NCBI GenBank assembly: GCA_016287975.1
Contig: JAEEXV010000409.1
Span: 1-35,911 of the forward strand
From: Lentisphaeria bacterium
GTDB taxonomy: Bacteria > Verrucomicrobiota > Lentisphaeria > Oligosphaerales > Oligosphaeraceae
Reading direction: 5' to 3'
DNA length: 35,911 nt
Made by a program: the position numbers and the translations under genes. The notes beneath the pieces were generated by a model. The model searched no databases, was not told the DNA's origin, and saw only the letters and a list, made by a program, of their open reading frames with translations. This document shows positions 1-7,756 of this stretch, one piece after another. The number at the start of each line of letters is the position of its first letter. Position 1 is the stretch's first letter.

Positions 1-364
1 CCCCCGCCGAACTCGACACCCCCGCCTGCGTGCTCAAGTGGAACTCCAGCGTCGGGAAGAAGCGCCGCCACGACAGGATCGCGGGGTCGCGCACGATCAC
101 CGCGTCCACGCCGCACTCCGCGGCCAACTGCAGCGTCCGCGCGGCCAGCCCCGTCTCGCGGCTGTCCAGGTCGATGTTCACCGTCAGGTGCGCCTTCGCG
201 CCCGTCGCGTGGATGCGCTCGACCGCGCCTTTCAGTTCCGCCGGGCCGTAGTTCCGCGCGCCGCGGCGCGCGTTGAGCCGCTTCAGCCCGAAATAGACGG
301 CGTCCGCGCCCGCCTCCAGCGCCGCCTCCAGCGTGTCCGTATTGATGGGTGCCAGGATTTCCAT
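1..364 (-). CDS. U32 family peptidase / RlhA-YegQ-like protein, N-terminal part only
   Basis: This is the first 121 codons of a minus-strand gene that runs off the left edge of the window, so no stop is visible. The translation begins MEILAPINTDTLEAALEAG and continues with GADAVYFGLKRLNAR. This is the typical opening of U32 'collagenase-like' peptidases and RlhA/YegQ/TrhP-type proteins: an 'E-x-L-A-P' strand, then 'GADAVYFG', the first beta-alpha units of a TIM-like barrel. A later stretch (VDAVIVRDPAILSWRR, then LEFHLSTQAG) also fits the family. Several U32 proteins act in tRNA or rRNA hydroxylation rather than proteolysis, so a peptidase function should not be assumed. The ATG at 364 lies 17 nt after the stop of the large upstream gene, with no clear Shine-Dalgarno. 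It may therefore be co-transcribed with, and translationally dependent on, that gene. The diagnostic C-terminal half is outside the window. Confidence 0.82.
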   Translation of the reverse strand, partial: MEILAPINTDTLEAALEAGADAVYFGLKRLNARRGARNYGPAELKGAVERIHATGAKAHLTVNIDLDSRETGLAARTLQLAAECGVDAVIVRDPAILSWRRFFPTLEFHLSTQAGVSSSAG

Positions 365-380
365 TTCCGCGCGGACGGCG

Positions 381-3300
381 CTATTCCAGGATGATCGCGG
401 CGGTCTCCTGCCAGTCGAGGAGTTTCACGGTGGTCCTCCACCCCTCCGCCGTCTGCACAATCTCCGCGTTCGCGGGGCGCTCCACCCCGACTGGCGTGAA
501 GGCGCGCACCGCCTTCGGCTTCGACGCGGTCGTGAAACTGCGCGTGACGGCGGTGAGGATCCGCTCCTTCGCGATCAGGAAGCCCTCGCCCAGCTCGACT
601 GGCGTCGAGGGGAACATGCAGTCGAGGACGCCCCAGCCGCCAGGGCCTGTGCCCAGGTCGTAGTGATACGGGTAGTAGAGCACGCCGTGGCGCAGCCCGA
701 TGATGATCGCGCGCTGCGTGAGCCGCGCCCACTGCGACTTGTCCCGCGTGTATCTGCTCGGCCGAATGCCCAGCGCGATCGGCGTGCTCGACATCTGCCC
801 CCACAACTCCTGCCGCAGCGCGGGCGGCTTGCCCGTGCCGAAGAGCGTCGCGGTCAGGTCGTCGTTCTCCATCTCGTCGAAGCGCATCACCCCAGGCAGC
901 AGCATCGCCTTGGAAATCGGGTGCGTGTTCGCGACCATCAGCTTGCCGCGGCTCGTCACCGCCCTGGCCAGCGCCACGCGGCCCGACGTCCCCGTCACCG
1001 CGTAGTCGTAGACCTTCTCCGAAATCGTCCCGTCCGCCGCGAGGACGACGGTGCGCCCGTCCCAGCGGTTGTAGGAGCAGCGGTCCTTGCGGGAGAGCTG
1101 CCCGCCGCATCCAGGCGCGAACTGGTCGAAATAGATGCCGTCCAGCCCCACCGTGTCCAGCAGCCAGATGAACTGCTCCATCGCGTGCTTGAAGCGGCCG
1201 TTGCCCTCCTCGATCTGGACCATGAAGTTGATCAGCGGCTCGTAGGGGTAGTAGTTGTCGATGATCAGCCGACCGTCCTTCGTGTAGAGCATCGAGTCCG
1301 CATACGGGATCTTCAGGTCGGTGATCAGTTTCGTCTGCTCCTTCGTCAGCACATTGCCGTAGACGCCGTGGCGCGGCTTGCCCCACGCACAGCTCTTCGG
1401 CAGCGCCTCCCACCCTGGAATGTGCTTCTGCTTGTCCATCGTCACCAGGTTGCACTCCAGCGACGCCATCAGCAGCATCCCTGGATTCTTCGCGCGCAGT
1501 TCAGGGGCGTGCTGGTCGACATAGGCCTTGTACTGCTCCCGCGTCAATTCCTCGCCCGGGTTCCACTCGTATTCGAACCAGTGGCCGATGGTGACGCAGT
1601 GGCACTTCAGCCCGCGCGGCATCATCGGCTTCTTCGTCGTCCAGTGCGGGCGCGCGAACCCCCATGGCCCCACCATCTGGCAGTTCATGTCCCAATGGCG
1701 GCGCACGCGGTTGACGAAGTCGATGTAGGGCGTCGTGGGCAGCAGGAACAAGGTGTATTCGAGGGTGTGCGACGCCCCCTTGGGAATGCCCAGATGTGGC
1801 TCGGTCATCTCGACCAGGTTGTTGCGCCGCTCCGCGAAGACGTGGTTGCGCGTCGCGTCGTCCTCCGCTAGCAGCGCCACCGCGCCCTTCTCCTGGCTGA
1901 CCATCACCGTTGGATTGTTCCCCAGCGCATAGACGCGGTCCAGGTCGGAGAAGCCGCTCAGAAAGCAGCGCCCCGGCTTCAGGACGCCAGGCGCCGCCAG
2001 GCGCTGCACGACCTGGCACCCCAGATCCGCGCCGCTGGTGTTCGCGACCTCCAGCCGAAGCGACAGCGTGTCCCCCTTCAAGGTCAGCCGCTGCGTGACG
2101 CGGCAGCCTTTCCCCGCCGCGGCGACCTCCGCCGTCGTGGAGTCAAGCTGGCGCACGCCAGGGCGCCACCCCGCCTCGTCCGCCGTGCCGCGCCCGACGC
2201 CGAGCAGATTGAAGCGCATCTCGGGCTTGGCTGGATACGAGAGGGCCGTCTCCATGTAGTAGCGCTCGCCGCGCATTTCGATGACCAGGCCGCCCGTGTG
2301 CGTGACCGTCACCCTGGCGGCTTCGCTCTCCAGCGTCGCGGCGGGCGCCGAGAGCGTGAAGGCGACTGGCTTCAAGGCGGGGCGCGCGCGCTCCACCTCC
2401 GCCTCTGGCAGATAGACGACGCGCAGCCCCTCGAAAACCATGTCCGCGCCCTGGTTCGCCATGCTGCCCAACTGATTTCGCAGCAGCAGATTGGAAAAGA
2501 CAAAGACATTCTCCTTCGCGGACTCGATGCGCCCGTCCGCGCCTGGCTCGACCATGTGGATGCAGTCCGAGACGTCGAGCAGATAGTCGTAGCCGCATTC
2601 GCGGGGGGCGACGAGGCGCCTGTCCATCTCGCCCCTGCCAGGCCCGAAGAAGGTCATCAGCTGGTTGCCCTTCCACCAGTCGCGCTTCGGCTCCGACGGA
2701 AGCGCGGTCGCCATGTATTCGCCGCGCTTGAGCAGCCGCAACTTGCCGTCCGCCAGGTGGGCGCGCAGGCTCGTGCCGTTGGCGTCGATGGCGCAGTACG
2801 GGTTCCACCCGCCTGGCTTCTCGGTGAAGATGTACATGCGGAAGGCCAGGCACGCCTTCTGCCCTGGCTTCTGCGCGACTGCGGGAAAGCGCACCGCGCG
2901 GCTCCCTGGCTTGTCCCCCGTCGGGATCCGGAACGAGAGCCCCTCCTCCGACAGCACCGCCGCCCCCTCGTCCACTGGCTTCGCCGCCTGGCGCTCCAGA
3001 CGCAGGTTCCAGACGGAAAGGTCGATCACCTGCCCCGCGGACAGGTATTTCTTCAGGAAGAAGCTGGTCAATTCCAGCGTGTTCTCGCCCGCCTTCACCG
3101 CATCGGAAATGTCCAGCACATAGTGGTAGCCCGCCTCGCGGTCGCTCTGCACACGGGGATTCAACTCGCCCTCCCCCTTGCCGTAGAAGACCAGCAGATA
3201 GTCCTCCCGCCACATCGGATAGTCCTTCGCCATCCCCTTCTCCGCCGTCTTCAGCACCCCCCCGCGGTTCAGCAGCCGCGCCGAGCCGCCCGCCGTCTTC

Positions 3301-4106
3301 TCACCCAGCCGACGGCCATTCAGCCGCAGCTGGAAGCCCTTCTGGTTCCAGCCGCCGTGCACGGGCATCTTGAAGCACGCGTCGAACGACAGGCACAGCT
3401 GCTCCCCCTCCTTCACCGCGGGCGCCGTGAAGCGCACGCTGCGCGTGGTCGGGCGATCCCCCGTCTTGATCACCAGCGCCAGCCCCTCCTCCGAGTTCAA
3501 CGCCTCCGAATCCCCCTGCACCTCCACGGGGCGGGACACCAGCCGAACCTTCGACAGCACCAGCGGAATGGCCTCGAATTTGCCCAGATGCTTCTTCAGG
3601 ACGTGGTTCTCCACCGCCAGCGTGTTCTCCCCCTCCTTCGCCACGTCGCTGACATCCAGCAGATAGGCATGGCCCTGTTCGCGGTCGGTCTGGATGCGCG
3701 GATCGATCTCGCCCGACGACGGCCCGTACAGCATGAACAGGAACCCTTCCTGCCACAGGTCGAACTCCTGGACGCCGCCTTTTCGGTTCTTCGCGCGCAC
3801 CATCGGCGCGCGCTCCAGCACCCGCCGCCTGCCCGAGGCGGTGAACTTGCCGAGCGGCTTGCCGTTCAGGGAAAGGCGGCAGCCCTTCTGGCTCCAGCCG
3901 CCATGCACGTGCATCTCGAAATGCGCGTCGAAGGCCAGGCACAGCCGCTCCCCCTCCTTCGCCGCAGGCGCCGTGAAGCGCACCTCCTCCACGGCAGGCT
4001 TCGCCGTGCCGTTCGGCACCGACACCTTCTCCGCGATCGGCGTCTCACCCGCCACCGCCGCCCAAACCAGCGCCGCGCCCAGCGCGCAAAGCCATCTCGA
4101 CCGCAT
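381..4106 (-). CDS. Large secreted glycosidase-like protein with three N-terminal repeat modules
   Basis: Predicted 1241-aa exported protein. I chose the ATG at 4106 over in-frame GTG 4133 and ATG 4127. It has AGGAG 7 nt upstream and gives a clean signal peptide (MRSRWLCALGAALVWAAVAG). Three related modules follow, at about residues 38-190, 205-370 and 388-565. Each has the order 'VRF.A/P...L.L.F', 'HGGW.QKG' or 'PGGWN', 'FYG/FFG.G.GE.D.R', then 'Y..LDVSD', as in carbohydrate-binding beta-sandwiches. A further beta-rich region (about 575-790) leads to a barrel-like C-terminus with 'VGLDGIYFDQF' around D994. This is the usual place for a catalytic Asp at the end of a barrel strand in retaining alpha-glycosidase clans. 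I cannot assign a GH family. It is probably a secreted or surface polysaccharide-degrading enzyme. The gene follows the pseudopilin gene by 17 nt and is likely in one operon with it and the U32 gene. Confidence 0.7.
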   Translation of the reverse strand: MRSRWLCALGAALVWAAVAGETPIAEKVSVPNGTAKPAVEEVRFTAPAAKEGERLCLAFDAHFEMHVHGGWSQKGCRLSLNGKPLGKFTASGRRRVLERAPMVRAKNRKGGVQEFDLWQEGFLFMLYGPSSGEIDPRIQTDREQGHAYLLDVSDVAKEGENTLAVENHVLKKHLGKFEAIPLVLSKVRLVSRPVEVQGDSEALNSEEGLALVIKTGDRPTTRSVRFTAPAVKEGEQLCLSFDACFKMPVHGGWNQKGFQLRLNGRRLGEKTAGGSARLLNRGGVLKTAEKGMAKDYPMWREDYLLVFYGKGEGELNPRVQSDREAGYHYVLDISDAVKAGENTLELTSFFLKKYLSAGQVIDLSVWNLRLERQAAKPVDEGAAVLSEEGLSFRIPTGDKPGSRAVRFPAVAQKPGQKACLAFRMYIFTEKPGGWNPYCAIDANGTSLRAHLADGKLRLLKRGEYMATALPSEPKRDWWKGNQLMTFFGPGRGEMDRRLVAPRECGYDYLLDVSDCIHMVEPGADGRIESAKENVFVFSNLLLRNQLGSMANQGADMVFEGLRVVYLPEAEVERARPALKPVAFTLSAPAATLESEAARVTVTHTGGLVIEMRGERYYMETALSYPAKPEMRFNLLGVGRGTADEAGWRPGVRQLDSTTAEVAAAGKGCRVTQRLTLKGDTLSLRLEVANTSGADLGCQVVQRLAAPGVLKPGRCFLSGFSDLDRVYALGNNPTVMVSQEKGAVALLAEDDATRNHVFAERRNNLVEMTEPHLGIPKGASHTLEYTLFLLPTTPYIDFVNRVRRHWDMNCQMVGPWGFARPHWTTKKPMMPRGLKCHCVTIGHWFEYEWNPGEELTREQYKAYVDQHAPELRAKNPGMLLMASLECNLVTMDKQKHIPGWEALPKSCAWGKPRHGVYGNVLTKEQTKLITDLKIPYADSMLYTKDGRLIIDNYYPYEPLINFMVQIEEGNGRFKHAMEQFIWLLDTVGLDGIYFDQFAPGCGGQLSRKDRCSYNRWDGRTVVLAADGTISEKVYDYAVTGTSGRVALARAVTSRGKLMVANTHPISKAMLLPGVMRFDEMENDDLTATLFGTGKPPALRQELWGQMSSTPIALGIRPSRYTRDKSQWARLTQRAIIIGLRHGVLYYPYHYDLGTGPGGWGVLDCMFPSTPVELGEGFLIAKERILTAVTRSFTTASKPKAVRAFTPVGVERPANAEIVQTAEGWRTTVKLLDWQETAAIILE

Positions 4107-4123
4107 CGCACTTCTCCTCACCG

Positions 4124-4870
4124 TCATTCCCACATGTTCCCGTACGCATTCGTCAGCGTGCCGTCGCTGTTGAACTGCGCCCCGACGCCATCTGGCAGTT
4201 TGTTCGTCTGCGCCCGCTTCGTCAGCGTCACATGCCCGTCCACGAAGGAGATGTTCTGGCGGATGTCGTGCGGATAGGCCATGCCTGCGGCTTCATACCC
4301 GCTCAGAAGTTTATTCGACGGCCCGCCCCATGGCTGCGCGCACTGGTTTGCCTCCCCCACGAAACGCCCGCTCTTGTCCCCCATCTCCATGAACAGGAAA
4401 TTCCGCGAGGCGCTCGTGACCTTGGTAAGCGGCCACGCGGTGTAGTACGGCCCCTTCCAGTCGTTGGCCGCGCGCCAGTCCCACACGAAGGTCCCGTTCG
4501 GGAGGTACGACGGATACCTCGAACTGGTCCCCTTGTTGCAGATCGGGCACAGCAGGAGGTGGGCGCCCTTGGTCTCGTTCGGGATGTTGATGAACGCCTG
4601 GATGTCGCAGCCCAGATAGCCGCTGCCCAGGGTGGCATACCACCACGGATCGCCGCTCCCCTTGCGGAACGGCGGGCACCACATGTTGTGGTCGTCCGTG
4701 TACATGATCACCCCAAGCGTGATCTGCTTCACCTGCGACGCGCATTGGATCGCCCGCGCCTTCCCGCGCGCCTTCGACAACGCAGGCAGCAGCATCGACG
4801 CCAGGATCGCGATGATCGCGATCACCACCAGCAACTCAATCAAAGTGAAACAACGAAAGCCCTTTTCCAT
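4124..4870 (-). CDS. Pseudopilin-like protein: prepilin N-terminal methylation helix with H-X9-DG tail
   Basis: Predicted 248 aa. The N-terminus (MEKGFRC, then [20 protein letters not shown]) is a type IV/type II-secretion prepilin signal with the invariant Glu at +5 if cleavage is before Phe8. A C-terminal '[12 protein letters not shown]' (H201, D211, G212) is the H-X9-DG motif of the large prepilin-type families of Planctomycetes and Lentisphaerae. The residue before the expected cleavage site is Cys8 instead of the usual Gly; the only nearby Gly is Gly4. The start is supported by AGGA 8 nt upstream. The stop is 17 nt from the next gene's preferred ATG, and overlaps an alternative ATG (4127) by ATGA. 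Such proteins are thought to be processed by PilD-type peptidases and assembled in the envelope. Their frequent pairing with secreted hydrolases suggests a role in export or surface display, but that is inference. Confidence 0.88.
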   Translation of the reverse strand: MEKGFRCFTLIELLVVIAIIAILASMLLPALSKARGKARAIQCASQVKQITLGVIMYTDDHNMWCPPFRKGSGDPWWYATLGSGYLGCDIQAFINIPNETKGAHLLLCPICNKGTSSRYPSYLPNGTFVWDWRAANDWKGPYYTAWPLTKVTSASRNFLFMEMGDKSGRFVGEANQCAQPWGGPSNKLLSGYEAAGMAYPHDIRQNISFVDGHVTLTKRAQTNKLPDGVGAQFNSDGTLTNAYGNMWE

Positions 4871-4917
4871 GAATGCAATCCTCTCTGCCTAAAAATCCCC
4901 AACCCTCCGCATTTCCT

Positions 4918-4927
4918 TACTATAGCA
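4918..4927 (-). promoter_or_regulatory. Possible extended -10 promoter element of the pseudopilin operon
   Basis: Read on the minus strand this is TGCTATAGTA, an extended -10 (TG-n-TATAGT) about 50 nt upstream of the pseudopilin ATG. The same 10-mer occurs upstream of the envelope lipoprotein operon (12956-12965). No convincing -35 box lies 16-18 nt upstream, as is common for extended -10 promoters. Confidence 0.35.
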
Positions 4928-5084
4928 CGACTTCTCGGCCCCGTGCGCCCCCTCGCACAAGGAGCGTGGGCACGACAGCCCGTCGCTTACGCCCCATCAC
5001 ATCCCTTTTATACCTTTGCTCTGTTCTCCATAAGGGCAGGCGATTGCCTGGATGGAGCCCCGACAATGGTTCCCACGGCGGCCT

Positions 5085-5220
5085 CGTCGTGGCGGCTCGA
5101 TGAATGGGTGACAGTCGATTTCGGAGCCTTGACTGCGCCTTGTGGCGGGTCTGATTGGCTACCGCAGGCTCGGCGTGGCGGCTCGGTGAATGGGCGGCAG
5201 TCGATTTCGGAGCATTGGCT
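5085..5220 (+). repeat. Pair of about 50-bp direct repeats
   Basis: Positions 5085-5134 and 5171-5220 share about 50 bp at high identity. The common core reads GTGGCGGCTCGRTGAATGGG and then AGTCGATTTCGGAGC. The copies are 86 bp apart. They lie between and partly overlap copies of the dispersed hairpin repeat and look like a local duplication. Confidence 0.65.
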
Positions 5221-5350
5221 GGCAACAACTTCGGGATGAAAACGGCGGGGCTTGGAACGTAGTGAGCGGGTAGGGGCGTGAATCCCCGCCGAAACGGCGG
5301 GGCACGGAACGCGGTGGCGGGGGGTGTGGGCCCCGTGCGCTCGGCGGACC

Positions 5351-5427
5351 GCTACGGCGAGGCCGCCGTGGCAACAACTTCGGGCATGGAAATGGCGGCG
5401 ATTGCCGACCCGCATGGGGAACATAGG
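5351..5427 (-). repeat. Inverted copy of the dispersed hairpin repeat
   Basis: It matches the reverse complement of the element at 21791-21869 over its full length. Shared parts are GGCAACAACTTCGGGCATG, then GGCGATTGCCG, then TGGGGAACA. The hairpin arm pair GGCG-AGGC-CGCC is retained, with one wobble position. An extra copy of the distal end (CTCTTGGGGAACAGAG) follows at 5453-5470. Confidence 0.75.
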
Positions 5428-5737
5428 CTAACTGCTTTTCTAGGGTTAACAACCCTCTTGGGGAACAGAGCAAATTGAAAACGCTGCGGGGGCAAGGAAG
5501 GCGCCGCGGCGAAGGGGGAGTCGGCAAAGTCGATGGTGAATTAGATGGATTGTGAATGGTGATGGTGGCCGTTGGCAGGAATCGCTCAATTCCCTGAAAT
5601 GGGCGATTTTACCGCCCCTTGGGAATAGCGTGATCAAGAAGGAAATTGGGCGTGGTTCAAATGGCCAGCCAAAGTGTGCGAAAATCCAGGCGGGATGTGC
5701 CAGCGGGTGTCACCCAATGTTGAGCCATGCCGAAATT

Positions 5738-7513
5738 TTAATTTGCTTGTTGCAGGAACCAGAAGGCAGGTGGCTGCGTGGTCGCGGCGGGTTGCTCGGA
5801 AGGTTTCGCGGACGTTGGTTCTGCGGGCTGTTCGGGCGCAGGTACTACCGCCTTTGCTTCGGCCTCTGCCTTCGCCTTTGCCTTCGCCTTTGCCTCCGCC
5901 TCGGCCTTTGCCTTGGCTTCAGCTTCTGCCTTCGCCTTTGCCTCCGCCTCGGCCTTCGCCTTGGCTTCAGCTTCTGCCTTCGCCTTTGCCTCCGCCTCGG
6001 CCTTTGCCTTGGCTTCAGCTTCTGCCTTCGCCTTTGCCTCCGCCTCGGCTTTTGCCTTGGCTTCAGCTTCTGCCTTCGCCTTTGCCTCCGCCTCGGCCTT
6101 CGCCTTTGCTTCCGCCGCTGCCTTCGCCTTTGCCTCCGCCTCGGCCTTCGCCTTGGCTTCAGCTTCTGCCTTCGCCTTTGCTTCGGCTTCCGCCTTCATG
6201 GTCTGGGTCAGTTGGTGGAGTTGCTGTTGGCTCCAGTTGTCGAGGGGGAGGGCCTGGAGTTTTTCAAGGCAGAGTTGGAGTTGGGACTGGGCGTTGCGGG
6301 CTTTGAAGATCCAGGCGAGGTGGACCCACGGATAGGGGCAGTCGGGGCGCAGGAGTACGGCCTGGAGAAGGAGGACTGCGGCCTCGTCTTCATGGCCGCA
6401 GCGGCGCCCGGCGTTTCCGGCCCAGTTGAGGGCGTCGAAGGTGACGTGCCGGGCGGCGGAGGCGAGGAAGTGGCGGTATGCCTCTTCCAGGCGGTTGTTG
6501 GCGAAGTCGGCCTGGCCTTGGACAAAGTCCTGGTCTTGCGGAGCGAGGGTGGTGCCGACGGGGAATGTGCCAGGTGCGAGCGAGATCAGTTGCAAGGCGG
6601 GGGCGTCGAATGAGACGGGAGGGGGATTCTGCCGCAGCGGTTCGGGCAAGGGGGAGGCGTAGGCGGGGCGGCGGTCGGCCTCTGGAAGGGCGGCGGCGCA
6701 CTGGGCGGCGGCCTCGGGATGGAGCGCAGGCAGGTAGGTCCCCGTCTGCCAGAGCATCTTCGCGGCGACGGTCAGGCCCTCCCGCTGAAGGCGGTTGCCG
6801 AGTTCAAGGCAGAGTTCAGGGGCATACGGGGACTGGCAGAGTTGCTGAAGCAGAGCCTTGCGCGGGACTTTCTGCCAGTCGTTCTCAGGTGGAATTTGGA
6901 AGGCGGCGACTGGCTCGCGGCGCAGCATGGCGGCGACATCCGGGGTGTAGTCCCGGGCGACCTTGACGTAGAATGCGTGAAGCATCTCCGGCGGAATCTG
7001 CGGCGCGGCGAGTTCGAGGCAGACGGCGATGCGGATGGGGCCGGCGTTGTAGACGGCTGGGGTGAGCAGGGTCTTGCGGATGGTCTCGCCAGACGGGGTC
7101 TCCGCGATGATGCCGGTCTTGGGGATGGCGTAGACGACGACGGCCTCGTCTTTGCCGCGGTTCTGGTAGATGGGGGTGGCCTGGCGGAGAATGACCTCGT
7201 AGTTCGTGGTCTTCAGGTATTCATGCCACACCGCCTTGCGCACGGTCTGCGGAATGGAATCGGGCCAGACCACACGGGCCCACAGATAGTCGACGACCTG
7301 CGCCATCGCGGCCAGGCGGGCCTTGCTGAACGCCACGCTGGCGGCTGCGGTGCTCCGGGTGGTCGCGCGCCCGCAGCTATACAGGTGGGTGGAACTCGCA
7401 TGGCAGGGAGACGCGAGAATCTCCGCCTGATGTGCCTCGAAATAGGCATCGCCGGCGGCAAGCAGCCCCGCCAGCAGGAGCGGAAGCAGGCACAGAGTGT
7501 AGGGGAGTCGCAT
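5738..7513 (-). CDS. Secreted LPP20/TPR-like protein with a C-terminal Lys/Glu/Ala helix repeat
   Basis: Predicted 591 aa. The signal peptide is [20 protein letters not shown], with no lipobox. An N-terminal domain (about 25-130) has the pattern '[21 protein letters not shown]', reminiscent of LPP20-type secreted domains. The middle (about 190-435) has helical, TPR-like content (for example [20 protein letters not shown] and [20 protein letters not shown]). Residues about 438-555 are an almost uninterrupted run of [12 protein letters not shown] repeats, predicted to form a long single alpha-helix like TolA domain II. A Pro-rich tail ends ..[11 protein letters not shown]. It is the last gene of the six-gene envelope operon, 243 nt after the previous stop, a gap that holds hairpins. 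A role as a periplasm-spanning or peptidoglycan-contacting partner of the LpoB/CsgG-like proteins is inference. There is no clear Shine-Dalgarno. Confidence 0.72.
   Translation of the reverse strand: MRLPYTLCLLPLLLAGLLAAGDAYFEAHQAEILASPCHASSTHLYSCGRATTRSTAAASVAFSKARLAAMAQVVDYLWARVVWPDSIPQTVRKAVWHEYLKTTNYEVILRQATPIYQNRGKDEAVVVYAIPKTGIIAETPSGETIRKTLLTPAVYNAGPIRIAVCLELAAPQIPPEMLHAFYVKVARDYTPDVAAMLRREPVAAFQIPPENDWQKVPRKALLQQLCQSPYAPELCLELGNRLQREGLTVAAKMLWQTGTYLPALHPEAAAQCAAALPEADRRPAYASPLPEPLRQNPPPVSFDAPALQLISLAPGTFPVGTTLAPQDQDFVQGQADFANNRLEEAYRHFLASAARHVTFDALNWAGNAGRRCGHEDEAAVLLLQAVLLRPDCPYPWVHLAWIFKARNAQSQLQLCLEKLQALPLDNWSQQQLHQLTQTMKAEAEAKAKAEAEAKAKAEAEAKAKAAAEAKAKAEAEAKAKAEAEAKAKAEAEAKAKAEAEAKAKAEAEAKAKAEAEAKAKAEAEAKAKAEAEAKAKAEAEAKAKAKAKAEAEAKAVVPAPEQPAEPTSAKPSEQPAATTQPPAFWFLQQAN
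5858..6198 (-). repeat. In-frame 48-bp tandem repeats coding the Lys/Glu/Ala helix
   Basis: About six to seven copies of a 48-bp unit (16 codons) run without interruption inside the 3' part of the gene. Each unit codes two 8-residue blocks of the type AEAEAKAK. Copies differ by only a few synonymous or Ala/Glu changes, for example one block with KAAAEAKAK. The unit is a multiple of three, so copy-number change would alter helix length but not the frame. Confidence 0.88.
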
Positions 7514-7756
7514 ACGCAGGTTACGATGGGATGAGAGAGGGATGGAGATGCACCTGGATTCCGGGCCAAGAATTGCCCGGCACGAACCCGCCGGCGGGGC
7601 GATGGTAGCCGAGCGTGGGAGAGGCGGGGGCGCGGGCGATGGTTGTGTGCCGGCGGCGAAAAGCCGCCGGGCCGATGCCCGCTGAGATGCCGGACCAAGA
7701 ATGGCCCGGCACGGAACCTGCCGGCGGCAGGCTCATGGGGCATTGCGCGTGTGGCG
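7514..7756. repeat. Intergenic direct repeats and a GC-rich hairpin between two envelope genes
   Basis: Two direct copies of a 37-bp sequence lie at 7561-7597 and 7690-7727 (CCGGRCCAAGAATKGCCCGG, then CACGRAACCYGCCGGCGG). Between them is a perfect 8-bp hairpin, CCGGCGGC-GAAAA-GCCGCCGG (7650-7670). It has no T-run on either side, so it is not a standard intrinsic terminator. It could still attenuate transcription into the last gene of the operon or protect mRNA ends. Confidence 0.65.

Larger units (their letters stand above)
4871..5737. repeat. Gene-free 867-bp region filled with REP-like repeats and hairpins
   Basis: No convincing gene. The region starts with the pseudopilin promoter and leader, then carries several copies or fragments of short repeats. 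These are a copy of the dispersed element at about 5019-5094, an inverted copy at 5351-5427, an extra end fragment at 5453-5470 (CCCTCTTGGGGAACAGAG), and a weaker one near 5605-5630. Two 50-bp direct repeats lie at 5085-5134 and 5171-5220. There is a perfect 8-bp hairpin at 5284-5302 (CCCCGCCG, AAA loop, CGGCGGGG) and a short one, AGGGTT-AAC-AACCCT, near 5442-5456. All open frames here are short and unlike neighbouring proteins. Confidence 0.6.

Noticed and set aside
4871..5737. Small coding genes in the repeat region
   Set aside because: The short frames overlap repeats in all directions, lack ribosome-binding sites and show no recognisable domain.
5858..6198. CRISPR-like regularly spaced repeat
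   Set aside because: The repeats are contiguous with no spacers and are in frame within a coding gene.
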